Below are positions 51,271 through 61,600 of a DNA stretch of 64,000 bases, in pieces. The DNA is taken from the NCBI GenBank assembly GCA_032622095.1, contig CP136065.1, forward strand, positions 36,490,732 to 36,554,731. The letters are read 5' to 3'. The stretch is from Siphonodentalium dalli (Eukaryota > Mollusca > Scaphopoda > Gadilida > Siphonodentaliidae). The position numbers and the translations under genes are program-made. Each line of letters begins with the position of its first letter. Position 1 is the stretch's first letter. Under the pieces are notes generated by a model. The model was not told the DNA's origin. It ran no database searches and saw only the letters and a program-made list of their open reading frames with translations.

Positions 51271-51999
51271 TATTATACAAAAAGAACTAACAAAATGTAT
51301 TCAACATACACGGGAAATAAATATACTCTACATGTATATGTAACATTTCAAGGACCCGCTTACCACCGGGTTTGCGCCAGCCTTGGTGTTTGGAAATTCT
51401 AAACGAATAAACTTACAGCAATTAGAAGATTGAAATCCTCACGTGATTACACACGATAAATAGTAATAAAACTAATTGTACATGTTAATGTACTGTGACA
51501 TTATTGTCTCGAAGTATAAACTCTTCATCCACAAACCTGAAAATTCCAAACTGAAATGGCCTGAAAAATTGGTCTACTCTAGCTCTGGAAAGACAATCAT
51601 TTCCAACTAGCAATGCGTGTGCTCTGTATATAACATATATTATACAAAAAGAAATAACAAACTGTATTCAACATACACGGAAAATAAATATACTCTACAT
51701 GTATATGTAACATTTCAAGGACCCGCTTACCACCGGGTTTGCGCCAGCCTTGGTGTTTGGAAATTCTAAACGAATAAACTTACAGCAATTAGAAGATTGA
51801 AATCTTCATGTGATTACACACGATAAATAGTAATAAAACTAATTGTACATGGTAATGTACTGTGACATTATTGTCTCGAAGTATAAACTCTTCATCCACA
51901 AACCTGAAAATTCCAAACTGAAATGGCCTGAAAAATTGGTCTACGCTAGCTCTGGAAAGACAATCATTTCCAACTAGCAATGCGTGTGCTCTGTATATA
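51271..51999 (+). repeat. 367-bp tandem duplication, two nearly identical units
   Basis: TATTATACAAAAAGAA starts at 51271 and again at 51638. Both continue through ACCCGCTTACCACCGGGTTT and GCGCCAGCCTTGGTG to GCAATGCGTGTGCTCTGTAT with very few differences. This is a recent duplication. Confidence 0.92.
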
Positions 52000-53076
52000 C
52001 ATGGGGGCCTACTGATACTAAAATTGAATTCATTCATTTATTTGGGAAATTCAATGGCCATGCCCGACTTTCATGTAAGACATATGGGGCCCACTAATTT
52101 ATTATGATATTATGCTCTGTCTTGCTTAGTTATATACACATGCGAGCCTACTAGCCTGCACCATTATCTCAAACCATATATCTGAGAAGAGTGGCGTGTT
52201 CTATGCTTGATCACGCTAATATGGAATTAACATATACCACTAGATGCCAAGAAATATGGCGAACTATACACAAAATTTATTTGAAATTATTCACTATATA
52301 TACAATGTATGTGCTCGATGTGTCAAAACATCTAAAATCTAAATTATGGAACTGTTGGGCCTATTCCCCAAAACTAACAACATAAAATCTTCCACAAAAA
52401 AATTTGAAATCTCTGTAATATATTCTCAAAAGACAGAGGCTATACCTGCCCTGGAATTATTCCCAGTTCACCCTGGCAGATTATGCAATGTAAACACCGT
52501 TGCAAGCAAATCACTAAGTGATTAATTACCACTGGAACTCCAACAGAGTAAGAGTGTCAAATTTGACATTCCAGAATCGTTAACATTGATGAGCGCTGAA
52601 TTAAAACAAACGCGCCGATTTATACTGACACAACAATTATACCATAATGAGATCACACCATTGAAGCAAATCGTGAATACATGATTAATTATCGGCTCGG
52701 ACAGTAGCGGTATCAAATCTCGCAAAATCAAAGCTTCAGACGACATCATGCCGCGCATGTGCGAATTGCTCATTAACTGAGACCGGATCAATCTGGTTCT
52801 AGCCAGTTTGTCGTACTCAGTGCATAAATGCTGGAGCTTTCATCAGTGTTTTTCACACTCAATGTGTCGACCCTAGAAAGCGCTGCCTAACAGGCAGGTC
52901 AAGCTGATCTAGGTTGCATATAATATGCAAATTATAAAATAATTAATACGTACATTACTGACTCAAAGTGCAAAACTTGGAAGTGATACGATCAACTGCT
53001 CTCGTAAAATTAGCAGCACAATGGAATCACTAAAATTCCGTGCTCAGAAATGCTAACTAAAGTGGCATATAATACG

Positions 53077-53490
53077 CTGAGATATAAAATTATCACACAC
53101 TGGGTACTACCACAGTAATGCCACTACCGGCCTCAACAAATTAGGCCAATCACATTTAAAATAGGCATATATTATGCCAAGATATTTAAAACGCGTATCC
53201 TGACGAGACTCCGCGTTATCGCTAGTATACTATAGTGAAAAAGTGAATCGAAACATATGCTCAATTTAAAATATGACCATCCGGGCAATGTGGGAACATG
53301 GTAGACAGACCACTAGTCTGTTGGTGATTGTTGTTGAGTATATTTCACAATCAAAAATTAAAAGCCACTCTAGGGATAAATGTTCCCATCAAGTGTGACA
53401 GGGTGGTTTTCTGAAAGGTGCTAAGTTGCTCTCCAGTGATGTAACATATTAACTCTGCTTGGGGGAGTAGGTCAAACTACACCTCGGATA
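53077..53490 (+). repeat. Repeat segments in order B-A
   Basis: Segment B (53077-53362) is followed directly by segment A (53365-53490). This is the reverse order of 47695-48100 but the same orientation. Confidence 0.88.
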
Positions 53491-53499
53491 TGCATTATT

Positions 53500-53755
53500 C
53501 AAGCCTTGAAATAGTGTGCCTGTCATTTGCAGAACGTGGTCCCCAGATGGGTGAATATAGTGATGCTACCCCCGCAAAGCGGGCTAGCATCATCAAATTC
53601 ACCCTCTGGGAACCTCATTCTGCTGAGGTGTAAGCAGAATGAGGTCCCCAGAGGGTGAATTTGGTGATTCTAGTCCGCTATGCGAGGTAGCATCACTAAA
53701 TTCACCCTCTGGGGACCTCATTCTGCAAATGACAGACACGCTATTTCAAGGCTTG
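53500..53755. repeat. Nested foldback element, 256 bp
   Basis: Ends CAAGCCTTGAAATAG and CTATTTCAAGGCTTG are inverted. Inside, CAGAATGAGGTCCCCAGAGG and its complement occur several times around a central GCAGAATG palindrome. Two internal hairpins (loops with CCCGCAAAGCGGG and CCGCTATGCG) give a compound fold. Probably a MITE. Confidence 0.85.
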
Positions 53756-54437
53756 TCACCCCAAATGGAGGCATTTATTACTAATGTGTATCTCACAAAC
53801 GCGTGATAATTTTGCAGTTCCGTGGGGATCACTCTACCAACATTGAGTATCAAATTGTTCTTCGTCTGCTAACACTCCAATCATTTATGGAGCGGCAAGT
53901 TGACACTTTGGTGGGGTGGTGAAGTAGTGCATCTCAAGATAGGCAAATATTGCCACACCTGGGAGCAACATTGCACCTCGTCTTTTTAAAGTCTTCCATG
54001 GGACTGAGTCTCCCCCTGTAATAATCGTTTATAATTAAAGGTACTCAATTTTATACGATGGTCCCCATATCATCATATTTCAGCAACAATTATTTTTTAA
54101 ATGCCGCTTCACTTATCAGAATTGCACAACAATACTGTTAACCACAGTCAACTATAGTAAGCAAATGTCAGAAACGTGTTATTGATCAACATGTTGTTCA
54201 ACGAAATATGGCCGGATTGTCAAATATATAATACCAAAGCCAATTAGTTTTAGAGTTATCCATCTTCATCCGCAAGACTTTGGTCCGAGACTGTCGGCTT
54301 GACGAATATGTGCCAGGCCGCCAACAAAAAGTACATATCTCGGGAAAATAACAAATTTCGAAAATCGATATCTGATCACTCTGAGCTTTGATGGATTCTC
54401 CCATTCGAATCAAATATTGTTTACCCCTAAGCCAAAG

Positions 54438-54603
54438 ACATGGATAGAACGACACCAGTGTGTGAACTGGTTAACGTTATTGCACGAGTTTGTTGTGACG
54501 CGATGGTAAAACGAGAACCGTAGGTTCGAGTTTTACCTCGCGGCACGACAAACGAGTGCAATAACGTTAACATGTTCACACAACTGTGTTGTTCTATGTT
54601 TTT
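54438..54603. repeat. ~165-bp imperfect palindrome
   Basis: GGTTAACGTTATTGCACGAG on the left pairs with CGAGTGCAATAACGTTAAC on the right. Pairing extends outward to ACATGGATAGAACGAC and GTTGTTCTATGTTT and inward to TAAAACGAG. The centre contains GAACCGTAGGTTC. Confidence 0.85.
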
Positions 54604-55706
54604 GCACACTCTGAAGATTGCAGTTTGTAACTTACTAACATTTGGGTCGATATTGTTGTATTTAATTGAACATACGTGTGCTTAATGTAGACTAAACCCC
54701 ATAATTTAGTGAAGACATATTTATGTTAAAGTTGCCGTCGCCAGTGACGTTGTTGACGTAATAGGTTTGTATTGTTCAAGAACAATACACCTTTTTTATT
54801 GAACGTTTCAATTCTGTATTTTGCTGTATTTCGCACAAATAAGCCATTGGGTGTGCAATAAATAGCTATTTAGTGTAAACATATTTTATTCCAATCATAA
54901 TAACATATATACATTTGACAAAGTGTTGACAATAAAACAGAATAGGATAAATGATTGTTGGATTGGAAAAGGGATTAAACAACAAGCCCAAGGGCTTTTG
55001 TTAAGTTTGCTCCCTTTTTTTTCGCGCCCACTCTTCATTAAGTGTAGAGGGGGGTCAGACGGGAAGGCTATTTGGAACGTTAATTCGGAATATGCGTCTT
55101 TAACATTTTAATCCAACATAATTATCCTCGCAACATAGATTCACATTGAACATAGATATTCACAGAGGTTCATATTGAACTTATCTGATTCTGAAATTAC
55201 CCCCTAGTGGACATATAGCCGTTATTCCCTTTCATGGCGCGGGCCACAGTGAAAATGTGGTAACTCGATGTAGGTTCATATAGAGCGTAATTCCTATTCA
55301 AATAATGCCAACATTGGCTTATTTGCGTTTTTGAAATAAATTTAATATCGGCTTATTTTCAGGAGAACAGGGTATTTTGATCAATTGCACAAACGTCTTT
55401 CCGAATCCCCAGTTTGGGGAAACACAATATATTTATGAATAGTCAAATATACATCTATATCCATCGATATTCCGCACTTCTGGCCACTACACGTTTTGAA
55501 TGCGCATATTGTTTATACCGTGGCCTCAGCCAACCTAGGCCATATCAAGGGTCGTCAATCGAACCATGGCTGAACGGCTCATGAAGCCAAACTGCAGACG
55601 CCAGTAACCGAATCAGCATCGGGACCCTACCACATGACGCTAGCGAAGAGTGGTTTTTGGCACTACATGTATAGTGTTATAACACGTGTTCTCATTACTG
55701 TTTCAG

Positions 55707-55876
55707 CTTTTTACTTCACATTCACCCTCGTCTTGATTGCGGCTTCTTGTTTAATGACCGTCGTCGTCATCAGCTTACATTTCAAGTCCGCAACCAGAGT
55801 ACCCGGGTGGGCAAGAACCTACTTGATTGATATTGTCGGGTCAGTCTTGTTCGTAAAAGTTCCAGTTGTGAACCAG
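55707..55876 (+). CDS. nAChR gene 2, exon 6 (M3 and MX helix)
   Basis: A 170-nt exon between GTTTCAG and GTATGT. It is phase 1 in and phase 0 out, matching exon 5 and exon 7. It encodes M3 (FYFTFTLVLIAASCLMTVVV), then SLHFK, and the start of the M3-M4 loop with VPGWARTYLIDIVG and LFVKVP. It is the ortholog in position of 7741-7910. The intron before it is 15.3 kb, filled by the TA-flanked element and the 7.9-kb repeat block. Confidence 0.93.
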
Positions 55877-56238
55877 GTATGTTATGTAAAATCAACACTT
55901 GTTTCGATTAACGTTATGCAGGTATAACCGAACCATTTGAAGATATATATTTGTGTTCATAACGCTCGTTCGGTTATAACTCATAGCCTCATAACAAGAG
56001 TTAGTTAATCCCAGTATTTTTCAAACACGTCTACTTACCCAACATAATTCCACAAATTAGATGACCTTTTTCCGATCAACAATTATAGATTGAGAACAAA
56101 CACCTGTCGATCACGCATGACCACGCGCACCTGCGCTTTCTCGAACACAGAATAAGGCAAATGGAAAATAACCTTAATGGAAGTAAGCGACAACCATTTT
56201 GTTTTATATCATTCTCTGAATTGACAGCCTATCATTAA

Positions 56239-56758
56239 AGGCACGGGCGGTGTTCGTTGCAGAAATATTAATTTTTGTTCAAATCGCCATCAACAGAAGG
56301 AATATTAAAATATATATAGTTTTGTTCATATGCCAAACATAATCAGCGCGTAAATAGTATATTGTCACCAATACCTATGATGTTGTACGTAAACAAGAGC
56401 CTGCTCGTGTTACAGAAGTTTTGCTTCTGTTTACATAACACAGCGCAATTATATTGGTTAATCACACACAAATGGTATAAACGCTCTTTACTATTTCCAT
56501 ATCAGGAAAACAGTAACAAATAACGCTCTTTATGTTTAACATATCCGCATCTAAACAAAGGCCATGTTCTGTAACATGTTTTGCTTTTGTTTACATAACA
56601 AAGGAAAAACAGTTGACAATAACATACTGTTTATGCCATATTTCTGATTGGTATAAGAAGAAAGTCTGTCTATAATTTACTATTATTTCTGTTTATGGCG
56701 GTTTTTGACGGAGGTGAATATTTTAACAGCATACCCATCGCCAACGCCGCCCGTATCT
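56239..56758. mobile_element. 520-bp TTAA-flanked MITE in intron 6 of gene 2
   Basis: Flanked by TTAA (56235-56238 and 56759-56762). Ends AGGCACGGGCGGTGTT and AACGCCGCCCGTATCT are inverted repeats. The interior has inverted words such as AACGCTCTTTA and CATATCAGG, and no frame. Copy 1 keeps the empty site (ATTAAATACTTAAAAT near 15390). A truncated relative sits inside the LINE at 61601-62076. TTAA targeting suggests a piggyBac- or Kolobok-like source; that is inference. Confidence 0.9.
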
Positions 56759-57484
56759 TTAAATACTTAAAATCTCACAATTATTCAAAAAGGCGCATCC
56801 TTACATACTTGTTGTTATTAGAAAATCAATACCTTTTCTTTTAACTATTATGGATTGAGCGAACTTAAACTTTGTATTCCATTTTCTCCTGTTGCAAATA
56901 GCAAACATGACAGGAAAAGGCTTCCTTTAAATCAACCATATAGCCTTAAACACAAAATCACTAAACGGTTTTTAGATCAAATAATAATGTTGCCAGTTCC
57001 GTGTTTCCTATTCTGAGAACATCCACGTTGTAGTCTATACACATAATATATAATCCGGCAGAAGTTGCGTGGCAGTATTATTGTGGTACCAAGTTTTGGC
57101 TATCCAAAAATCAGTCGGCTCAAAGTCAGCATCTAATTCTGAAATTGCGCTAGGATATACAATTAGAACTGGCCGTTGTCCTGTTTATTGGTGGTGGAGC
57201 AAGGCGGCCTAATTTCAATGTATGAAATTTACATGTCAGTATAATGCATCGACGATGAGATCGCAAGATCGTTAGTCTTCTGGACATATGTGTATGTTTT
57301 GGCCACAACCGACTTATGAAATATCATTCAAATCATTTTGGAAACTAATATTTTTTTCAGATTTGTTTTCGTGATATGGCAGAGTGTCTAAAACGCTATC
57401 AAACTAGCAAAACATAAAAATTGAGATTTTATAAAACATAATATAGTTCAGAATGTATCACCCTGGTTAAAAGTGGCTCTGCTA

Positions 57485-57535
57485 ATTTGCTATGATACTG
57501 GTGGGTCCTGTTGACCTGCTATGATGCTGGTGGGG
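57485..57535 (+). repeat. 29-bp minisatellite, about 2 units
   Basis: The paralogous site of 16105-16395 with only about two units of GACCTGCTATGATGCTGGT. Confidence 0.88.
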
Positions 57536-57684
57536 CAAAGCGATTCTGTTAAGAAAACTTACCGCTCTGTTTTCGAGAGGTGTCATTTATGCGGTGTAAT
57601 AATGATCTGCACAACTCGAAGAAAAGCCAATATGTGTAGAACATATTCAAAAGAATGTACAGTGTGAGCTGTGACATAATTTAA

Positions 57685-58064
57685 CCCTTTACCCAGCAAA
57701 CCGGCCAAAAACGGCCAATTAAAGCTGCAACAGCCTAAATTATCTTGGGTCTGTCTCAATAAAACCATACAAATATGGATATCATTGGAACCGGCTCATT
57801 GACCACATTGTGATGGTTACAGTTATGCCCTGTGCCAATGCATTCTATTATATATGCGAGTCGACCATAGGTCGCCTCGCATATATAAGAGAATGCATTG
57901 GCCTAAAAAAAATCTTTTTACCATTTTTTCTTACATTCTTTAACAATTTTATAATTTTTAATGTGTTAAGCCAATGCATTCTCTTATATGTGCGAGGCGA
58001 CCTATGGTCGACTCGCATATATAAGAGAATGCATTGGCACAGGGCCGTTCTGTTGGGTAAAGGG
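57685..58064. mobile_element. 380-bp TTAA-flanked hairpin MITE (piggyBac-like ends)
   Basis: Flanked by TTAA (57681-57684 and 58065-58068). Ends CCCTTTACCCAGC and TTGGGTAAAGGG are inverted. It contains two palindromes built on GCCAATGCATTC, TATATGCGAG and CGACCTATGGTCG. Copy 1 has the empty site with a single TTAA at 16545-16548 and perfect flanks. Same family as 28415-28861 and 26463-26665. Confidence 0.94.
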
Positions 58065-58471
58065 TTAAGGTGGCTGTGTTGGTTGCTACAAACCGGTCAT
58101 AATTGAGATAGTCATTATTTCCTTTTGCAGACACCAGCGCCACAATTATTGAAAGTAATTAAAATTATATATATTCTGGAATGTTTCAGAGCGTGGGTTT
58201 TGCTCAAACACCGCACAAATTGCAACCTTAGAAAATATAATGGCTCCTTTTCTTAACAGCATCGCTTCGTCCTTCATCAGCATCATAGCAATAATGCAGG
58301 ACCAGTTTACCAGGTTGTGTATATACGTCGCGGGCTCAGTATGGTGTTTTCGTTTCGACAAATGTGTATTGGCAATTTAAGACGACATTTAACTACTGAG
58401 GAAAGTTTACACATAAACGTCGACAGAAGACACAGTGTAGCATTACTGTTACAATTCGCTGTTGATTGTAG

Positions 58472-58750
58472 GGTAACGACATTACAATTGAAAAGAGATC
58501 AGCCTCTAGAGGAAGGATAGCACCGGAAGACAATTTAGTAAGTGTATCAGATCTGAAGACTGCCGGACAACCCACGGAGACCATCGGACCATCTAAGGAA
58601 CTTCCACGAAAACTGGCGGAAGAAGCCGATTATGGCGTTGAATGGAGAACATTAGCGACCATTGTTGACCGGATTTGCTTCGTGGTGTTTTCCTTATTTC
58701 AGATAATAACGATCACATGTTTTTTTCTGAAAAAACTTCTGGAACTCTGA
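58472..58750 (+). CDS. nAChR gene 2, exon 7 (M3-M4 loop, M4, stop)
   Basis: This terminal exon of 93 codons begins after GATTGTAG in phase 0. It encodes a Ser/Pro-containing loop, then DYGVEWRTLATIVDR, M4 (ICFVVFSLFQIITITCF) and KKLLEL before TGA. The first bases are GGTAAC, so an acceptor one or more bases later is conceivable, but only this one keeps the frame and matches gene 1. No AATAAA was seen close downstream. Confidence 0.92.
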   Translation, partial: GNDITIEKRSASRGRIAPEDNLVSVSDLKTAGQPTETIGPSKELPRKLAEEADYGVEWRTLATIVDRICFVVFSLFQIITITCFFLKKLLEL

Positions 58751-59823
58751 GAATATAACGATTTCCCCTGGAGCCCGGGAAACAAAAACGAGACTCAAAT
58801 GGATATATAACTGTTGCTATAACGGAAGTCATATATATAAAAGAGTAATACGGTCGAATATATTGTCGCGTCTGAATTACATACTATTTACATGTATAAT
58901 ATCATTATTGCGGATAAAAAACAGTTACTCACATTCTCGAGAAAACAATGCACAAACTTTCGTAACAACATGTGCATTATCGCACACTCGATCATTCACG
59001 AACATAACCCATACTAATTCGATATGTATTATTGTAACACAAATTGAGCTTAGTATACATGTACTGCCATGGTGTAACCAAGGACGTATATTGTTATTTT
59101 ATTGGGTCCGTTTTCCGTTTGGTTGAAAATACTGAGAAACTATTGGTAGTAGGATCGCGACATATCTAGGAATTGTATATACATTGTATCTAATGGCTAC
59201 TGAAAATCGTTGTTTACAAATCGGATGTAATTCACAATATACAATCCCGGGGAGAAGCAGATCACGATATTGCAAACAATATGAACATCTTTTGGGAAAT
59301 AACGGAGTTGCGGACCTTCACAGTACGCATTGTGGGTCGGGGTTGGCATTTATTTGTATCGTGTCACTTAATTTTGAGACAAGGTTCGGGTCACACACAA
59401 AGGCTAAAATACATTTCAATAATACAGATTTACTGGAGAAATGGAGGCAATGACATCTGTATGAGTGTTCATAGCTTCGAATGAGCTGGATTCAGTGAAC
59501 GTGAACAAATTATCATTTCTTATCGAAATGCCATGTATCAATCAGAATGGCACATTGAAATGTCCTTAAACACAGATCAAGCTTGAAATCCGGTCCCATT
59601 GTCACGTTTTTGGTAGGTGCTTCGTGTCATATCGAATTGGGCGCATCGAAATGAATCTCTGAACAAATTCGTCGTATTGGGCATTCGTCAAATCCCCTAA
59701 ACTTCAGCTCGATATTTTGAACAATGAAGGAGAAATCGATCGACGAAGTTTACTATAGTACATACCCATATCGTGCTTCTCCATGTGTGTGCATTCTGAC
59801 CAGGTACAGGGCATAATTCATTG
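58751..59823 (+). other. 3' flank of gene 2 (probable 3' UTR and downstream)
   Basis: 58751-59084 has no counterpart in gene 1, where the sequence passes from the stop codon straight to CGTATATTGTTATT. 59085-59823 matches 17212-17935. Short open frames here differ between the copies and look non-coding. Confidence 0.65.
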
Positions 59824-60317
59824 AATATGACTTGACTATGATTATTTATTCATAACTCATATGATATATACAATTATAAATACAGTGTAATAGTATAACA
59901 TTCAATGAGCTATCGGGGACAACATAATCAAGAAGGTTGTCTACCTGCCGTCCCCGTTGAAAAGTAATATAACTATACATGTAATAATAATTTTAATTTA
60001 TCTAGGTTTTGTCTTGTTAACTTTAAACATTGGTATATAAATGTCTGTTTTTTAATAAATAATAGTATAATTCGTTTGGCGTTCACCGTTCATCGCTCAG
60101 TTAGTGATATGGTATGTAAAGTACAAGCATGTGGAATATGGATATGTGGATGAGGCCAGCGGAGAACCATGATAATTGTTTAACCATTGGGTCGGACAAG
60201 GCATTCGAATAAGGCATTCGAATGATACATGCATAGGGTGATGATGCACACGTATTATCTATCATTCTCTCGTGTTATACAATGTCAGTTATCGCTATAC
60301 GAATACTATACTACTTA
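59824..60317 (-). other. LINE 3' untranslated region
   Basis: AT-rich sequence follows the RT stop on the - strand. It ends near 59824 at the junction with duplicated flank. No poly(A) or clear simple-repeat tail is visible. Confidence 0.6.
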
Positions 60318-61596
60318 TTACACATCGTTGCAGTCCGGACAATTTTTGTATGTACATTTGGGATTCAGTTGATATGAAGATAGCCTATTTCGAGAGTAAT
60401 CATTTTTGAACATTGTTCGTGTTGGAAGACGTTTTAGTTTGTCGTCCAGGGAATTCCACATCTTCGGGAGATAGTGTTCTGGTAAGTTTTCCGAGAAGAC
60501 ACTTTTCGGTGTCCCAGATTTGAGCATACCATCTTGTCGCGTGTCATTTTGGAAACTTGTGAAGAAATTTTCAAATGAATTTGGTAACTGGTCGTGAAAC
60601 CAGTCATGCACAAGGAGATTTGAATGCAGGGTATAGATATCATTAAATTTTGAAATGTCGTTTGTTTTAAATAGCGGATCTGTGTGACTATTGTATTTTT
60701 TATTGTTTATTATGCGCATTAATTTTTTCTGCAGTTTGAATACTCTATCACTTTTATTCGAATTTCCCCATATACGTATAGCATACATCAAATTACTGTG
60801 AACTATTGCATAGTATAACGATTTGAGTGCTTCGCGTGGTAAGAAGTGCTTAATTTTATTCAGACTATAATTTGCACTGGCAATTCTAGCGCACACATGA
60901 TTTATATGATGATGAAATTTCAAATTGTCATCCAATTTCACACCTAAATATGTTAATGATTGTTCGTGTCTCGTGTTACCAACCTGTGTAATTTCGGTGT
61001 TGTTGATCATAAGTGATAGATTATCGCCCCTATGCGAGTTGGTCATAGGATGAAAGAGAATATATTTACATTTTGAAGGGTTTATTTGTATATAATTTGC
61101 ACAACACCATTCAAAGAATTTTGCTATTTCGGTATTCATATACGCTTTTAAGTCGTGTGTGTTATTACCATATGCATATAGGGTTGTGTCGTCAGCAAAT
61201 GAAAGTAGCGAGAGGGTGGTTGCATCTTTCATGTCGTTAACGTAAATTAGAAAAAGAAGAGGTCCTAAAAATCTACCCCCGGGGCACTCCACAACTAACA
61301 TCTAAAGTTTCAGAGAGTGTATTTTTAAGGCATACACATTGTTGTCTATTAACTAAATAGCTACGAAACCAGTCGTTTGTAAGACCTATAATTCCATAGT
61401 GGGATAGTTTAGATAAGAGTATTTCATGATTTATAGAGTCAAATGCTTTCGAAAAATCAACGAATAATGCTAGTGTTGAATCTCTAGATATTTGGTCATT
61501 ATTTTGTGCAACTGAACTTAGGAGTTGAATTATTGGATGGTAGGTTGAGTGTTTGCCACGAAAACCATACTGTGTTCGTACAATATATCAGTGTCG
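60318..61596 (-). pseudogene. LINE, reverse transcriptase catalytic core and C-terminus
   Basis: Near 61550 the frame reads QYGFRGKHSTYHPIIQLL, followed by LFVDFSKAFDSINHEILLSK. GVPRG then meets a stop caused by one extra base in a G run (about 61278-61283). The next frame continues FLGPLLFLIYVND and the catalytic FADDTTLYAYGN. It ends with thumb and C-terminal sequence to a stop at 60318. FADD is the active-site box. One homopolymer change is enough to break this part. Confidence 0.9.
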
Positions 61597-61600
61597 TTAA

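Larger units (their letters stand above)
47480..55388. other. 7.9-kb repeat-rich block absent from copy 1
   Basis: Copy 1 runs directly from GTGACAGTTTTC to AAACAAACGTCTTTCCG at about 2985. In copy 2 these words are separated by this block. It holds two permuted repeat segments, three 122-bp tandem arrays, a 367-bp tandem duplication, a nested foldback and a long palindrome. I find no coding exon. Stretches 52000-53077 and 53756-55388 show nothing I recognise apart from the palindrome near 54438. Confidence 0.8.
26375..58750 (+). other. nAChR alpha-type subunit gene 2, whole gene span (7 coding exons)
   Basis: Seven exons join in compatible phases to give about 443 or 455 residues, depending on the exon 1 donor. 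Order: signal peptide, N-terminal helix, loop D (NVW), loop A (WVPDITLYD), Cys-loop, loop B (GSWVYNGG), loop C with vicinal CC, M1, M2, M3, a short intracellular loop of about 95 residues, M4. Known family role: a subunit of an acetylcholine-gated pentameric cation channel of the plasma membrane. The vicinal CC marks an alpha (agonist-binding) subunit. The M2 has GEK at the inner mouth, Leu at 9', Val at 13' and Glu at 20', as in cation-selective channels. Odd points: Phe where loop C normally has the second conserved Tyr, and extra Cys in exons 2 and 4. Introns are large (up to 15.3 kb) and transposon-rich. Whether it is expressed cannot be told. Confidence 0.88.
45351..59823 (+). repeat. Segmental duplication, copy 2 (holds 3' end of nAChR gene 2)
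   Basis: It matches 29-17935 (see that entry). It lacks both large foldback elements. It gained a 7.9-kb block (about 47480-55388) and two TTAA MITEs (56239 and 57685). Homology ends where a LINE begins, near 59824. Confidence 0.88.
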
